In this document: positions 10,872 through 22,988 of the stretch, one piece after another
How the letters are laid out: every line of letters starts with the position of its first letter
How positions within the stretch are numbered: position 1 is the stretch's first letter
Assembly (NCBI GenBank): GCA_002150815.3
Contig: NDFF03000248.1
Coordinates: 1 to 48,221, forward strand
From: Grammothele lineata
Lineage: Eukaryota > Basidiomycota > Agaricomycetes > Polyporales > Polyporaceae
DNA length: 48,221 bases
Direction of reading: 5' to 3'
The notes under the pieces: generated by a model
Database searches by the model: none
Told to the model about the DNA's origin: nothing
Seen by the model: only the letters and a program-made list of their open reading frames with translations
Program-made: the position numbers and the translations under genes

Positions 10872-12203
10872 ATGATTCTACGGCAACTGAGGAACGCCTC
10901 TGTGCTACATACCACCCCGAGATCAGCTGCGAACGCTCACGCAATATGCCGACGAAGCACCCGGACGATTTCATCAACAGTATCCCCAGTTGAGTTGCAC
11001 TTCGACAAGGTCATCCCGCCGGACGGAAATGCGACAGAGAAGCCTCTCGTAATCCTACACGGACTCTTGTAAGGTTGGCGCTCTCTGCGGGTCGAGTATC
11101 CACGACTCACCTGCCGACTTATAGTGGCACTAAACGGAACTGGGGTTCATTGGCGAAAGCGTTCGCGAAGGATCTTGGGCGGCCGGTGTATGCGTTGGTA
11201 TGATATTCCCCCATATCTTACGTTCTGGTCTCTGGGTGCAACGAGCTTTTACTCAGGACCTACGCAATCACGGAACATCCCCTCACGCCGCACCGCACAC
11301 TTATGCCTCTATGGCGGCAGATGTCCTCCATTTTTGTGAGACGCGCAAGCTGTCGAACATTTCTCTCCTGGGACACTCTATGTAAGCTTCATGAACCCTC
11401 CGCTCGTAGTTCCCTCATGTTCTCATGTCTACCACTTAGGGGAGGGAAAGTTGCCATGACAGTCGCGTTGGATGCGAACCTTCCCGCCGACTTACTATCC
11501 AAACTCATAGTCGCGGACATTGCTCCGTCAATAGGCGCTCTGTCGCCCGAATTCCAGGGATATATCGAAGCTATGAAGAAGATAGAAGACAACGGAGTCA
11601 CATCAAGACAGGAGGCAGACCGGCTGCTTAAGCCTTACGAAAAGGTATGATAGTCCAATCCTACTTGCTCTGTCACGTATAACGCAGCGTGCAGGATGCC
11701 ATGACTCGCGCATTTCTGCTCATGAACCTAGAACACCCGACGGCGCATCAACAGAGGCCGTTGAAGTTCAAGGTGCCTATTAGCCTCCTTGGCAACTCGA
11801 TACCGGAGATTGGAGGTTTCCCCTACAAGCCCGGTGAGCGGACGTTCGACAAACCCACATTGTTCATCAAAGGGACCAGGAGCAAGTACGTGTTTACGAG
11901 CATATTGTGTCCCCATTTTGGGTGATCTGACGTTATAGTACAGGTACATCAATCGACATAACGTCGATACGGCAAAGGCGTTTTTCCCGAACATGGTTCT
12001 CAGCGAGCTAGATGCAGGTCATTGGGGTGAGAGTGGCATTTCTTTGCTGAGGCTATAATGTCATTAATGTAAATTGCCTAGTACACTCGGAACGGTAAGC
12101 GCCGACATCGACATAGACTTGTCCTGAACTGACAGGCCTGCGAATTGTTAGGCCCAACGAATTCAAGAAGTTGGTTATCGACTTCATTCAAGATGGGTCA
12201 TAG
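10872..12203 (+). CDS. IMO32: Mitochondrial alpha/beta hydrolase (ABHD11 / IMO32 type)
   Basis: A serine hydrolase of the ABHD11 family, mitochondrial in yeast and animals. Eight exons (10872-11068, 11125-11197, 11257-11381, 11440-11644, 11695-11885, 11944-12026, 12082-12094, 12152-12203) join in phase to 312 residues. The first 40 residues are rich in Arg, Ser and Ala with few acids (presequence-like). Then come PLVILHGLFGTKRNW (oxyanion region), the family signature YALDLRNHGTSPH, the nucleophile elbow LLGHSMGGKVAM, KLIVADIAPSIGAL, FDKPTLFIKGTRSKYI (near the acid) and LDAGHWVHSERPNEF (catalytic histidine). One exon is only 13 nt. It converges with the large hypothetical gene on the other strand. 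Family assignment is firm; the physiological substrate is not known from sequence. Confidence 0.92.
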
Positions 12204-12467
12204 ATGGTGTTTAGACGACCGATGAATACATACACTCATAGACATTACACTAGACCTGTTCAGACAATGAAATACACATATCCCACACCACATATTTTAT
12301 GCGAAGTCAAGCCGCCTAAGACGATGAGAATGATATATTCATGGGGCAAGGTTACGATTGATGCAACTACTAAACTAATAACTTTGCAAATGGGACGCTA
12401 TGGTAACATATGGGAGATGGTGTTTGTACAATACAAGTCGTTGATGAGGCATGTTGTCTCATACACC

Positions 12468-14631
12468 TCATTGCTCCCCGACGAAACCTGTGCTCTCTAA
12501 TAACTGCAGAATATCGACCATGTTTTGCGAACGCTTCCTTGAGAGAGTGGCAGGGCGCGGCGTCAGGGACGAGACCGGCCCAGTTAGCGTCGGAGTGGTC
12601 GCCGGAGATGGTACGGCCGAGTAATCCTCCGTCGGTAGCCCAAGCGCCCCAGTAGAAGGCCCATAGGCAAGCGAACCTGTAAGCTCCCCAGTAGCAGTAA
12701 CAGAAAAGATTCCATCGGCGACCTCGGACTCGGCAGCAGCTGCAGCTTCGGCTTCGATCGCGCCTTGGTCCTCGCCGGCGTCCGCGCCCTCCACGAGCAC
12801 CCCCGTCTTGTCCAACAGTGATAAGATGCTATCGAACGGAGCCTTCTGCCCCGCCCGCTTCTCACCCTGCTTCCCCGCGCCTCGCCCCGCCCCCGGCACA
12901 CCGGCACGAACCGAACAGTCGTCACCCCGAAGGGCATCTGACGAGCCCCGTTGTGCGGACCCCTCTGCCCCGCGGGCGGCGCGCCCAGCCCCAGGTGACG
13001 CGAAGACGCTGGCAGCAGATGTGGGAAGGGACCCACACGACCCGCTCCGCCGCCTGGGTCTCGACGCCGACGCCGCCGCCGCCGCCCAGGAAGAGGGTGC
13101 GGACTCGGAGCGCGGGCCCTCCGCGTCAACCGGGAGCGTGTTCGCGCGCCCCGGTGCGCGGGGGCGGACCGGAGAAGCCATAGTCTCGTCATGAGCGCCG
13201 TCGTTCGGAGTGCGGGCGCGGAGCTGACGCGGATGCGGACACGGGTGCGTGTGTGGGTGTGTGGGGTGCTGCGGGTGCGAAGCGCGGCGGGCGACGTGCT
13301 GGGGGAGGATGAGCGGGCGGAGCTTAGGGGTCGCGTGCTCGAGGAGGACGGACTCGGCTTGAGCGCTTGCGATCTCGCGGCCCGCGAGGTTCTGCGCGAG
13401 TAGGAGCGGGCGCAGACCGTTGGGTGTGCTGGGCAGGTGTGAGGGCCGATCCCTGTGTGGGCGGGTGAGTCGGCTGCCGCGGAAGGAGGACTCGCGGGGA
13501 GAAAGTGACGAAGCTCGAGTTTGTGATCGTGCGGGTAATGAGGGTCGTGACTGCGGGAGGATAGGAAGACTCCTCTGATGGCGCACAGGCCGTGCGAGGG
13601 CGCGGGGATGCCAAGGTTCCTGCTTGCGAAGGGCGCTCGGGGGAGAGGACCGGAGAGTGAAGTCCGAGACGCCAATGTAGAGCTTCGCCCTGCCGTGTTT
13701 CGGACACTTCTTGGTTTGATGGTACTTCCCATGGACGATAGAGTGAGGTAGATACGGAGCCAAGTCGTACAGACCGGGATGTGCGCTTGGGGAACGGACA
13801 GTAGGTGGATCATTGTCCAAGAACGAAGGCCCAACGCGACCGAAGACATCCTCCTCATATTCTCGGGCCGTATCGGAATCGTCGATATCTGGACGAGGAG
13901 AGTGACGTATGAAACCGACGAAACGTTGTGCGAGAGCCGCAGCACTGTCGGGCGGCAGTAGGGGAGTGCGGGGAGATGATATTCGAAGGGCGGAAAGGCT
14001 AGGAAGGGCTGTAGTCTTGACGGGCTGCAGAGAAGGCAGGTTCTGTACGCCTCGACGTTGGGCCAATGTGCCGGTAGCAGCGTTCAGAGCCGGAAGAGGG
14101 AATAGTGAAGTTCCATCGGAGAGCATGAGTCCTTGGAGTGGCGGTAAAGGAGTACAACTAGAGGCGGCAGAAACTGAATGGTCGAATAGAGACGGCTCAA
14201 GAGGTGCTGACAAGCTGAGCGACGACACGGTTGGAGGCGAACATACGAGCGTTGGAGAGCAATGAGAATTATTGAAATTGTGAGGAAAACAAGCGTTATC
14301 TTGAGCTTTGAGGCCTTCAGGATCGACGGGCGAGTGGAATTCATCTAACAGAACGTGTGTCTGGGGTCTGCACGAACGCCCGGCTGTCGTTTCGACGCAC
14401 TCTGTCAGTCGAGATGATAAGAGGGGGGAGGCATTACTTACTGGGAAGAACACAAAGTGGGCTGAGTTCACCGCAGGCGGTAGAAGGAAGCACCACGGGA
14501 GAATGAGATGCGCACAGCTCGTTCTGAGGGCTTGATTGTCTGCGGCGACCATACACCGGAAGGCCGGGAGATTCCACAGGGGGAGGGCTCCTGTTGAGGA
14601 AGTGGGCTACGGCAGAAAGAACGTTCGTCAT
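12468..14631 (-). CDS. Hypothetical low-complexity protein
   Basis: I do not recognise this protein. A start at 14631 (MTNVLSAVAHFLNRSPPP) followed by a 40-nt intron at 14402-14441 joins an open frame that runs to 12468, giving about 707 residues. The sequence is rich in Ser, Pro, Arg and Ala and looks intrinsically disordered. Short ordered islands are KKCPKHGRAKLYIGVSDFTL near the middle, APFDSILSLLDKTGVLVEGA, and the C-terminal LSRKRSQNMVDILQLLESTG, which could be two related amphipathic helices (both contain a D-I-L-x-L-L core). The coding region between them is very GC-rich. It diverges from the next large disordered gene across a 1.3 kb spacer. The intron is unusually short, so the 5' structure is uncertain. 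An ATG at 14552 could open the same frame without splicing. Confidence 0.6.
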
Positions 14632-15951
14632 AGCGACCTAGCCGTGAACTTGAGCTTGCGAAAGCGAGGACGAGACGAGAGCACAGCTACGAAGAAGCAT
14701 CATGCCAGTGTCCGGACAAAGGAGGCTGACCGTGATCTATCTGCGAGGGTAGCATGTCAGCCAGGCAGTCCCAGACCAGAATACGAAAGAGCACCGCTGG
14801 ACTTACTCCTGGGCTCTATCAACTCGAGGTGTCGCAGCTTCTGGATGCTGATTGCACCTCGAGGGTGGGAGCCACGAGGCGCGGAAATTAACATAGGTGC
14901 ATGGTAGACGCATGGCCTCCATGGCGGTGTACTCTTCCCAAGGAGCTGTGGTAGGCTTGAGATCTCGACCTTCAGCAGCATTGAATGCAGTTTAAAGTGC
15001 CAGATATGATACGAAGACCGTGGTAGAAGGTTACGAACATCGAGAGCGAGAGACAGCTATAGATCTGGTGGGCGGCGTCAAAGGACGATGGTGAGGGACG
15101 CGCGGGACGGAGAATCAGACGATCAGCCGAGCAGTCGGCGCGACGAGCTCTGCGTGGCCGAGTTCTCCTCCACTCCGCCTGCAGCCCGCCCGTTCACGTA
15201 ACAAGCCTACGCACATTTTTTCGCTGCCGCCAGCATCTGCGCCCCTTTCTTTCTTTCACCTCTACGCCAGAATCAGCAGACTCAGACGACCTCCTGCGTT
15301 GGCAGCCAGCTTCTTGCGGATCCAGACCGCGTCGTCTTCTCGATACCCATCGCAGTCTCCCACCCGAGGCTTTCCATTGTCTCGCGGTCCGAACACCGCC
15401 TATGTCCATGGAGGTCTCAAGACATGCTCTGCTCCGACCTTCCATGTTAGCGGAGACGCTGTTTGCAGGGACACGCAAAGGATAGCCCTGGGGCACCTAG
15501 AAGACGGAGATGCTGCCGGGATATGTCAAAGGCGATGAGAGAGGCGATAACAAGGGCGGTCAGTTGGGCGATTAGAGTTCATCGACACTGGTCTGCGGCA
15601 AGGAGCGAGACTCTGCGGGCGCAGGGCCTCGCCGTCCGAAACATTAATGTCTTCGTCCTTCCCGCTTTAGCAGCTCGCCGTTCTCATGCAGCGTGCACAA
15701 CGCGTGCGCGGCCTCCACCCAGCGTGGCCTCCCCTTCGCTGCGGTAGCGTGCGCGATCGTCCTCAAAACCCACTATCTCTTCGCCCCAGACGTCGCTATC
15801 CCTTCTCCTCTTTCACAACACACGTCCCGCCTTCCCCGCCTCTCCCGCCCCCTCGGACGAAAACAGCGCATACAACCGATAATTGTAGGCGGACTTCTTC
15901 CTTACATCCGCACACGACCTTTGACCTTGAGTCTTCCTTTGTAGTCAGCAA
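14632..15951. other. 1.3 kb divergent promoter region
   Basis: It lies between the starts of two large genes transcribed away from each other. It should hold both promoters and their 5' leaders. The right part (15700-15950) is rich in C and T, as is common just before fungal start codons. Short open frames are present on both strands but none resembles a known protein. One copy of a 19-nt dispersed repeat sits at 15006. Confidence 0.5.
15006..15024. repeat. Short dispersed repeat, copy 2
   Basis: ATGATACGAAGACCGTGGT, matching 9843-9861 at 18 of 19 positions and in the same orientation. It lies in the divergent promoter region. Confidence 0.5.
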
Positions 15952-18900
15952 ATGAGTCTTTTGTTGTCACCCCGATCTCCCGCGTACAGCCCTCCGGGGT
16001 CGTCGCGCTCGCCCAGTGAGCTCTTCTCCCCGCGCCTTAGCGGCTTCAGGTAAGCGCCTGTCGATATCATCCTGCGGTTCCTTGTCTCAGCCTGCCAATA
16101 CAACCATCTCAGCGTCTGGCCACCACTCCGTCCCGCCATGCAACGTGCTCCCCGCATAGAGACGTCTTCGAGAGCTCGCGACAGGAACTTGCCCGTGAGT
16201 AGCGCTTCCCTCGCTCGTGTTCGCGTCTGACTTGAGGCGTGTTCAACAGCGAGACCCGTCTAATTGGGTCGACAAGGATCTCGTCTCCTACGTCCGCTCC
16301 CATTATTCCTCCGTCGATGCGCAGCGTCTTTCCGATTTCATCGAGACCTACCGTATAACTCCTCGAGCCCTCTGGTGCCTTCAAGACGAACGCGATCACC
16401 TGTCGGCGTAAGCGCATCTCCTTAAACGATTCATCCTCACAACTGAACGTGTCACATTAGGATTACTAGCGAAGAGAGTTTTCAAGAGCTCGTACTGCAG
16501 CTCGCTCTAAGCGTCCAGCCTGCAGTGTCTCCCACCACCCCTCGCGTGAAGCATGTAAGGCGACTCTCCGAAGATCTCGCGAGACCGCCGCCTCCGCCAC
16601 CGCCACCGCCGCCCTCACCACCTTTACCAGAAGAGGAGGAACCGGAGGAGGACCAGGATGCGGCGGAGAGCGTCGTGAGCGATTGGGCTTTGGACGAAGA
16701 GGATGGTGAGCCGCTTCCGGATCTCGTCGAACAACGAGTGGATATCGCGGTCGAACCGGCCTCCCCCGCTCAAGAGGAAGTCGGCCTCGGCCTTGGTCTC
16801 GATCTTCATGCCACTCAGCCAGATCTTGCACAAGCGGCACCTGCATTGGTTCACACTCCAGACACCCAGACAGAAGATCTCATCGACCTCGACGACGCCC
16901 CCTCCGCCTATGCTGAACAAACGGACGATGCCGCAGCACACGCGTCCAACCCTGAACCTGCCACTGCCCCGTCCGAACCTCCCGTTCCCCCATCCGAGAA
17001 AGCCCCGTCCTCGCCCTCTAGCTCCGCTTACGCGTCGCCCGACGAAGACGTCACCCCTCTGGAGCCAGAGCCTGCGGATCCTGTCGAGGACACGCCTCCC
17101 TCCACGGATAGCCGCCCAGACCAGCAACAGCCTTCCGCGGATCCGCCTCGTGCCCGACTTCTCCGAGCGACACACCCCTGACCGACGATCAGGAGCAGAC
17201 AAGCACGCCTCTTGCAGCAGACGAGGCAGATAGTCTACGGTCTACCGACGCGCCGCTTCCGGAGGATCGTCCAGAAGTTGGCACACCTGAAGCGACCACA
17301 GGCGAGGAGCACGTTCCCGAGGGCGAGGCGCGTCAGGTGGAGCAAGTTCCTCAGGAACATGTCGAACAACTCGAAACGGAATCTTCGGAGGAGTCCGTTG
17401 AGCCTGTGTCGGAGACGGATGCGGAGTCCAACACCGAGCTCGACATGGATTCAGACGGCCATGCAACTCCCGCTTCCGGTACGGTCGTGGAGACCGAGGT
17501 GTCTCCATCCGAGACGCCATCTGAAGACACGCAGGGCTCGGACAACGCTGATTTCGTCCCCCACACCGTCCCTGCCGAGAGCGACCCTTCCAACGCCGAG
17601 CCCCCCACCCAACGCGACCCTGCAGCGAAGGGCAAGGAGGACGCTCAGCAGCCCGCTCTCATCCCCGCCAACGACTCTACACCCCGCCCTCTGCGCTCCC
17701 GACTTCCGTCCACCCAAGAAGTCCTGCCGGCCGCTCCGGCGACCTTCGGCTCGCAGTCGGCGCCTTTGGACGACACCCGCGCGACCGAGGTCCAGTCGCC
17801 CGAGCGGACCGCCAACGAGCTGACGCCGCGTCCGCCGCCTGCCAACCTCGTTCCCGATGCTCCCGCGCAAGAGACGAGCGCGGAGGAGGCTGGCGCAGTT
17901 GGTTCCGATAGCGTGACGCAGACAAGCGGGCCTATCGTCCAGTCCGAGGTCACGGCTGAGGTGACTAGCGGCGCTGGGACCTCTGAAGCTGATACGGCCG
18001 TTACGGATGCACCTGGTGAGGATCGTTCCCAGATATCTGAGGGCGAGTCGACAGGTCGTGTCGACTCTCAGCCGAAGGTGACTGAGGATGAGAAGCCCAC
18101 GGAACCCACAACTTCAGAGGTTCAGCCTGCGAAGACGGCGGAAACCCGTGCGCAGGTGGATATCTCGTCGACTCCACCCGACGACGCTGTCACGGCATCG
18201 TCTGAGCTCGACAGTATCCCTACCCCGACGGTTGACGTCGACGCCCTCAAGCCCACTGAGGAACCCTTGTCCTCGGACTCGACTACGCCCCTACCAGCAT
18301 CTTCTGAGTCCCAGGAGAGCGCGATCCCCGAGCCAGAGAAGACGGAGACACTCGCCTCAGGTCAAGAGGCGCCGCCTTCGCCTACAGTGACGCTGGCCTC
18401 CGGACAAGAGATGATGATCGTGGGGCGATACTCGGATCGCAGCGACTCAACGGAGCCGCAGACCCCTCCCGCCACCAACCCTGCTTCTGCTGTGGCGTCT
18501 ACCGCGGGTTCGTCCTCGTCATCACGCGACTCTAGCCCTCCCGAGGGGTCACGCGTCTCCCTCCGCCGTGCCGAACCACAGGGCGTGTGGGCTTCCAAGA
18601 TGTCTCCCAGTCGTGGTGCAAACGCAGCTCAGAAGGGCCTTCCGCAGATCCAGACGTCGCTCTCGCCTCAGGCGAGTAAATTCGCACCTCGAAGTGCTTT
18701 CTCACACAGGAACGAGACACTTCCCCCTATCGACTCTCCGCCGCGTTCGGCCGCTCCAGCGGCGTCGGGGACTGCATGGAGAGGCCTTTTGTCCACCGTT
18801 TCGTCCTCAGTCACATCCTACATATCCGGGTCGACGTCTAGCCCGGCGACCCGCCCCCACTCGCATGAACGTGCGCTTGAGCCGTCTCCACCCCAGATTC

Positions 18901-20111
18901 AGAGGTCTCCAGCGCGGACGGTGGCGTGGGGCTCGCAGCCGAAGTCCTGGGCGCAACAGACGTCGTCTGGCGTATTCGACGTAAGACCACAGTCGACGCC
19001 GCCAACACCAGTATCCGGACAGTCGTTGCGGCAGCCTCATCTTACGGGCCAACAATCACTGACGCCCTCTCTGACGTCGCCGACCCAACAACGCTCACAG
19101 CAGCAGCCGTTGCCTTGGCCCGCTTCCCCCCACCAACAGGGACGTCAAGGAACGCAGGTGTCCGAGTCGGAACAGAAGATGACAAATGCCCGCGCGCAAC
19201 AGCAGGAGTCTCAGCCCGAACTCAAGCCTGAGTCGCAACCCGAGCCCGAGCCGGAGCAGACGACCGAGCAGGCCTCGCCGTCTAAGTCGGAGTCGCTAGC
19301 CGCGCCCGTTCTCACCCAGACGTCGGAGTCCTCAGTGCAGGACGAGATGTCGAAGGCGATGAGCGATAGCGTCTTGGCAGAGGGTTCGTCGTCTGCCGCA
19401 TCAGGAGCCCCTAGCGACAACAAGGAGGTACCTACTGCAGAGGCAGAGGCTTCGCAGGTCGTCGCGAAGTCTCCGGATTCAGCATCGACGTTGGACACTC
19501 GAGCCCCTCCTTCTCCTTCGAAGGAGTTGACAGGGTCGACCGAAGGTGTCGAAGATGGAGTAGTTGTCGACATTGCGCACGCTGACAAGGGTGGTGAAGA
19601 AGGCGGCGAGGACAAGTTGGGAGGAGCCGGCCACGGCGACGATGATGAAGAGGATAACATGCCTTTGGATGGATGGGTTGCCGTCCGCTTACAGCGCGAG
19701 AAGGCGCAGCGGACGAGTCAGGACGAGGGTGGGTCAGACGCAGACGACTCGTCGGATCAACGGCAGTCACCCGTTCAGCAAAGGAACAAGAACAAGGGTA
19801 GAGCCGCTCGGGATGAGCTCCGCGCTCAGACGATCATCAACAGCGCCTCCGCCGGCGGAGAGGATGCAGATCAGAGTGCGCTGACAACGCCTACCACACC
19901 GAATACACCGACCACTCCAGACACCCCCACGGACACGGAAGCCCCCACGGATACCACCACTGAGGTATGCTGGTATATGTTTGTCATGTAGACTTATGGC
20001 TAATAGTGTTTCTAGCCCGAGAGTGGGGCGCCATCTGGTGGTCATTTATCCGCGGCGGAGAAGCGGAAGGCGAAAAAGCAGCGTCAGAGACAGAAGGGGA
20101 AAAGGCCTTAG
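15952..20111 (+). CDS. Large acidic Ser/Pro/Glu-rich protein of unknown function
   Basis: Not recognised. Exons 15952-16049, 16113-16194, 16250-16407, about 16461-19964 and 20016-20111 give about 1290 residues. The only compact-looking part is near residues 60-130 (DPSNWVDKDLVSYVRSHY, then SSVDAQRLSDFIETYRITPR), probably a small helical domain. Next come a run of about ten prolines and an EEEEPEED stretch, then more than 1000 residues dominated by S, T, P, E, D and Q. The C-terminus is strongly basic (AEKRKAKKQRQRQKGKRP), resembling a nuclear or RNA-binding tail. The frame changes once near 17150. A 68-nt intron (17150-17217) with weak donor GTGCCC, branch-like CTGAC and acceptor TTGCAG would restore it; a lost base in the CCC at 17153 would also do so. 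Confidence 0.72.
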
Positions 20112-20496
20112 TTTTACTCATCGGACGTTTATGCTTCATCCTTGATCACGAACTTCACATGTATTCTGTATTCTTGACATGTAGCTCTCATTGTACTTTC
20201 CTACGATACCCATATGGATTTCTCACTCGATCTGTGCGGACATGCAGTGTGATGTGCTACAAGATATTCGCCATCACGGGAAGTTTGCGCTATGCACTCG
20301 CATGCTGGTCACAGTAAATGAGCCATGCTCGTTATATCATTCAGCGTGTGGTGCCCCGGCAGGCGGATCACCTAGGGGACTGTCATAGATCCTAATCGTG
20401 TAAATGCATTCGTACAAAGACTAGCGATGTCGTTACACTCCCACTGTTCCCATTCGGAGATCTCAGCTCGTAAGCGGCCGATACAGAAACGCACTT
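20112..20496. other. Convergent 3' intergenic region
   Basis: This separates the stop codons of the large acidic protein gene (+) and the oxalate decarboxylase gene (-). It is AT-rich, as expected for two 3' untranslated regions. No gene is seen. Confidence 0.6.
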
Positions 20497-22929
20497 TCAT
20501 TGCGACCCCCCGACAACTACAGGTTTAGTCTTGCTCAACTTGCTAATGGTGGCATCGTCGAGGTCGAGGTGAGCTTTGACCAGTTCAGGTGGGGTCAAAG
20601 CGAGCCACTGGGAACGCATAGATCAGCTAGTCACTCGCGGACTCGTGGAGGCTTATACGGAGACGTACTTGGCTCAAGCTGATGTCTTGAACTTGCCCTA
20701 AAAGTTTTTCATGCTGTCAGTAGGCACTTTTATACGACATGTAAGCGCGAACCAGAGTTAAAGATCTCCAGGAAATGTAGCGTATCATTGCCTATGTTTT
20801 CCACGTAGTGGCCTGAGTGCGGCTTGTCAGCTTTGCGGAGCGGGACGTGAAATACAGACCGACGCGGCGCTCACCAAAGGAAGCAGGGACGAATCCGACA
20901 TCTCCGGCCTATGGAACAGTCGAGGCCACGCTCAACACCGGGAGATCGGCGAGATCGCGGCAGACGGGGCAGTGCGCACCTGGAAGTCAAATGTCCGTGC
21001 GTTCCCACTCGACGCGAAGAGTGTGAGGCGCGCTTCGCCGCCTCTACAGGCACACGGTACACCCACGCGGGAGAACCCAGTTCGTCAATGAGATCCATCT
21101 TACAACAGCGCAGAACGTACAGATAGAAAGTCCATTCGTCTTGGGTGGGATGCCACTGGGGAAGGTGCGGTGAGCCGTAGTCGGAGAGCCACGTGGCCAA
21201 CAATTCACTTACATGGAGTTCCCTATGCGCGGCGTTAGTGCGGGATTAGAGTAAGTGCATATTTAAGCCGGCACCCATGCTCACCTCATCGCGCCAGGCT
21301 CGACTGTGACCTCCGCTGCGGAGATGGCAGTTGCAACGGTAAACATTGATTGATCGACGGCCTTGAAGGTACCACCCGAGAACTGTGTGGCATTAACTTT
21401 CGAGAATGCGAACGTGAACGGATTTGCAACCGTTCCTTGCGGGCTTTCTGGTGCCTGTGCGTTATCCGCGGGTGGAGCTAACCATGTCACAACGCAGATG
21501 CAGATGTCGATTCAGATTTAGCATATGTTCGCGGACTTGAAAGATTGTATGGTGAGAGCTCACTGCTTGGGAATATGTATAGCTGTTGAGCGGGAATATG
21601 ATCGAAGGCGGACAAGCTTGTCTGGAAGTTTTTGGCGATCACGTCTTTCGGGACATGTGCGAGCCAGTCGGTCAGCTGGACAAGCGTCCTCATCAGCGAA
21701 GAAAAACAGAGCTGGATATTGCCGAATAAGGGCATACCAAGAAGGTCGAGTCTTCGCTGAATGCACCGTCGTCGAACACCTGTTTCAGACGACAGTTAGC
21801 CCTCGTATGGCATATGACTTGCACTGAGAACGGCACACTAACGAGTAGAAACTCGGAACCATCTGGGTCATCTGCGGTGGCTTGGAGACTATGAGGGATA
21901 CCAGGGGGAAAGTACCAGAGATCGCCAGGACCCTGGAACAGAGTCAGAGTTGAGCCGCGGAGGAACATATCCGTAGGATTAGGCGACTTACAACAGTACC
22001 CAAGAAGTTCTGGCCTGTGGGGGTGATAGCTGATACTTGCACGGACCCCTACATCACGTACCACATAGGCATTAGACATGTTAAAAACGTCTAGATGCGA
22101 AAGCCGTACCTTCATGATATACGCCCACTATATCGATGTAGTTGATTAGTACTCCGATGAACCTTGCATATATATCAGGAGTGTTACGTACTTCCGCAGT
22201 ACTGTGCCAATGCAACTCGCTATAGGCATTTCATCAGCCGGGACCCGAGAGAAGAGAAGGGTGAGGGCAAGGAACGCGTACTGACCGGATTGCGCCGGCT
22301 TCGAGCCGCATATCCACCCCGGCCATGGCTGTGAGCAGAATTTTGAGATCAACTAACCTATCAATAGAGATGCTAAATACTCACAACCAGCGAGGGGCAT
22401 GACGGCCACTGGGATGTACTGTGAGCCTCACATTACGGAAGACGGCAGTGACGGAGCGCTCGCGCGACCGTACCATGAATGACGTACCGTTCTCTTGACG
22501 GGCCCAGCCACCGGTTTGCAGCCGGTTGTGACTGAGAGAAAACGGCCACTTGGCGTTTCCTCTGTGATTGAATTATTCAGACACGTATAACGCTCAAATG
22601 GATTGAGACTATACATACACAGTGCCGGCATCTGTGGTCGGCGGAGCGAGGAAATCGGCATTCTGGCGGTCGATGGCGAGGTTTGACGGGCCGAGAATGC
22701 TGGCTCCCAGCGAGCCACGCACGCCCTGAGGAACGATATTTGTGTCAGGGAGCCACAAGATATCGTTGGGGTCATCGCTCGCGAGGGGTGTGGTCTCAAA
22801 TGCGGGCGCCGCAGAGCTCGCACCCGACGCTTGCACGCCCGACGACACGCCCGCAGAAGCGGGAGCGGCGAGCGCGGGCTGCCATGAGGCGAGCAGTGAT
22901 ACGAAGAAGGGCAAAAGAGAGCGGGCCAT
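20497..22929 (-). CDS. Secreted bicupin oxalate decarboxylase
   Basis: It should convert oxalate to formate and CO2 with manganese. This is a common extracellular or wall enzyme of wood-decay fungi, which secrete oxalate. The N-terminus [21 protein letters not shown] is a signal peptide. There are two cupin domains. The first has [17 protein letters not shown] (metal-binding HxH and Glu), then [20 protein letters not shown] and [17 protein letters not shown]. The second has [20 protein letters not shown] followed by WTFYL and [17 protein letters not shown]. The C-terminus [20 protein letters not shown] is typical of fungal members. More than ten introns interrupt it, one placed just before the HWH of the first cupin. 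The gene appears intact. Family assignment is firm; it could in principle be a related oxalate oxidase, but the bicupin fold favours decarboxylase. Confidence 0.92.
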
Positions 22930-22981
22930 GGCGAGTACGAGTAGGGCCTGATGGTGAATTTGAGGCTCAAGTTGGCAAAGC

Positions 22982-22988
22982 TTTTATA
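22982..22988 (-). promoter_or_regulatory. TATA box of the oxalate decarboxylase gene
   Basis: Minus-strand TATAAAA lies 53 nt upstream of the ATG at 22929. The arrangement is close to that of the tannase gene, the other secreted enzyme in the window. Confidence 0.6.

Noticed and set aside
12900..13200. Overlapping open frames on both strands in the very GC-rich part of the left disordered protein
   Set aside because: Expected from base composition; only the minus-strand frame continues into ordered islands.
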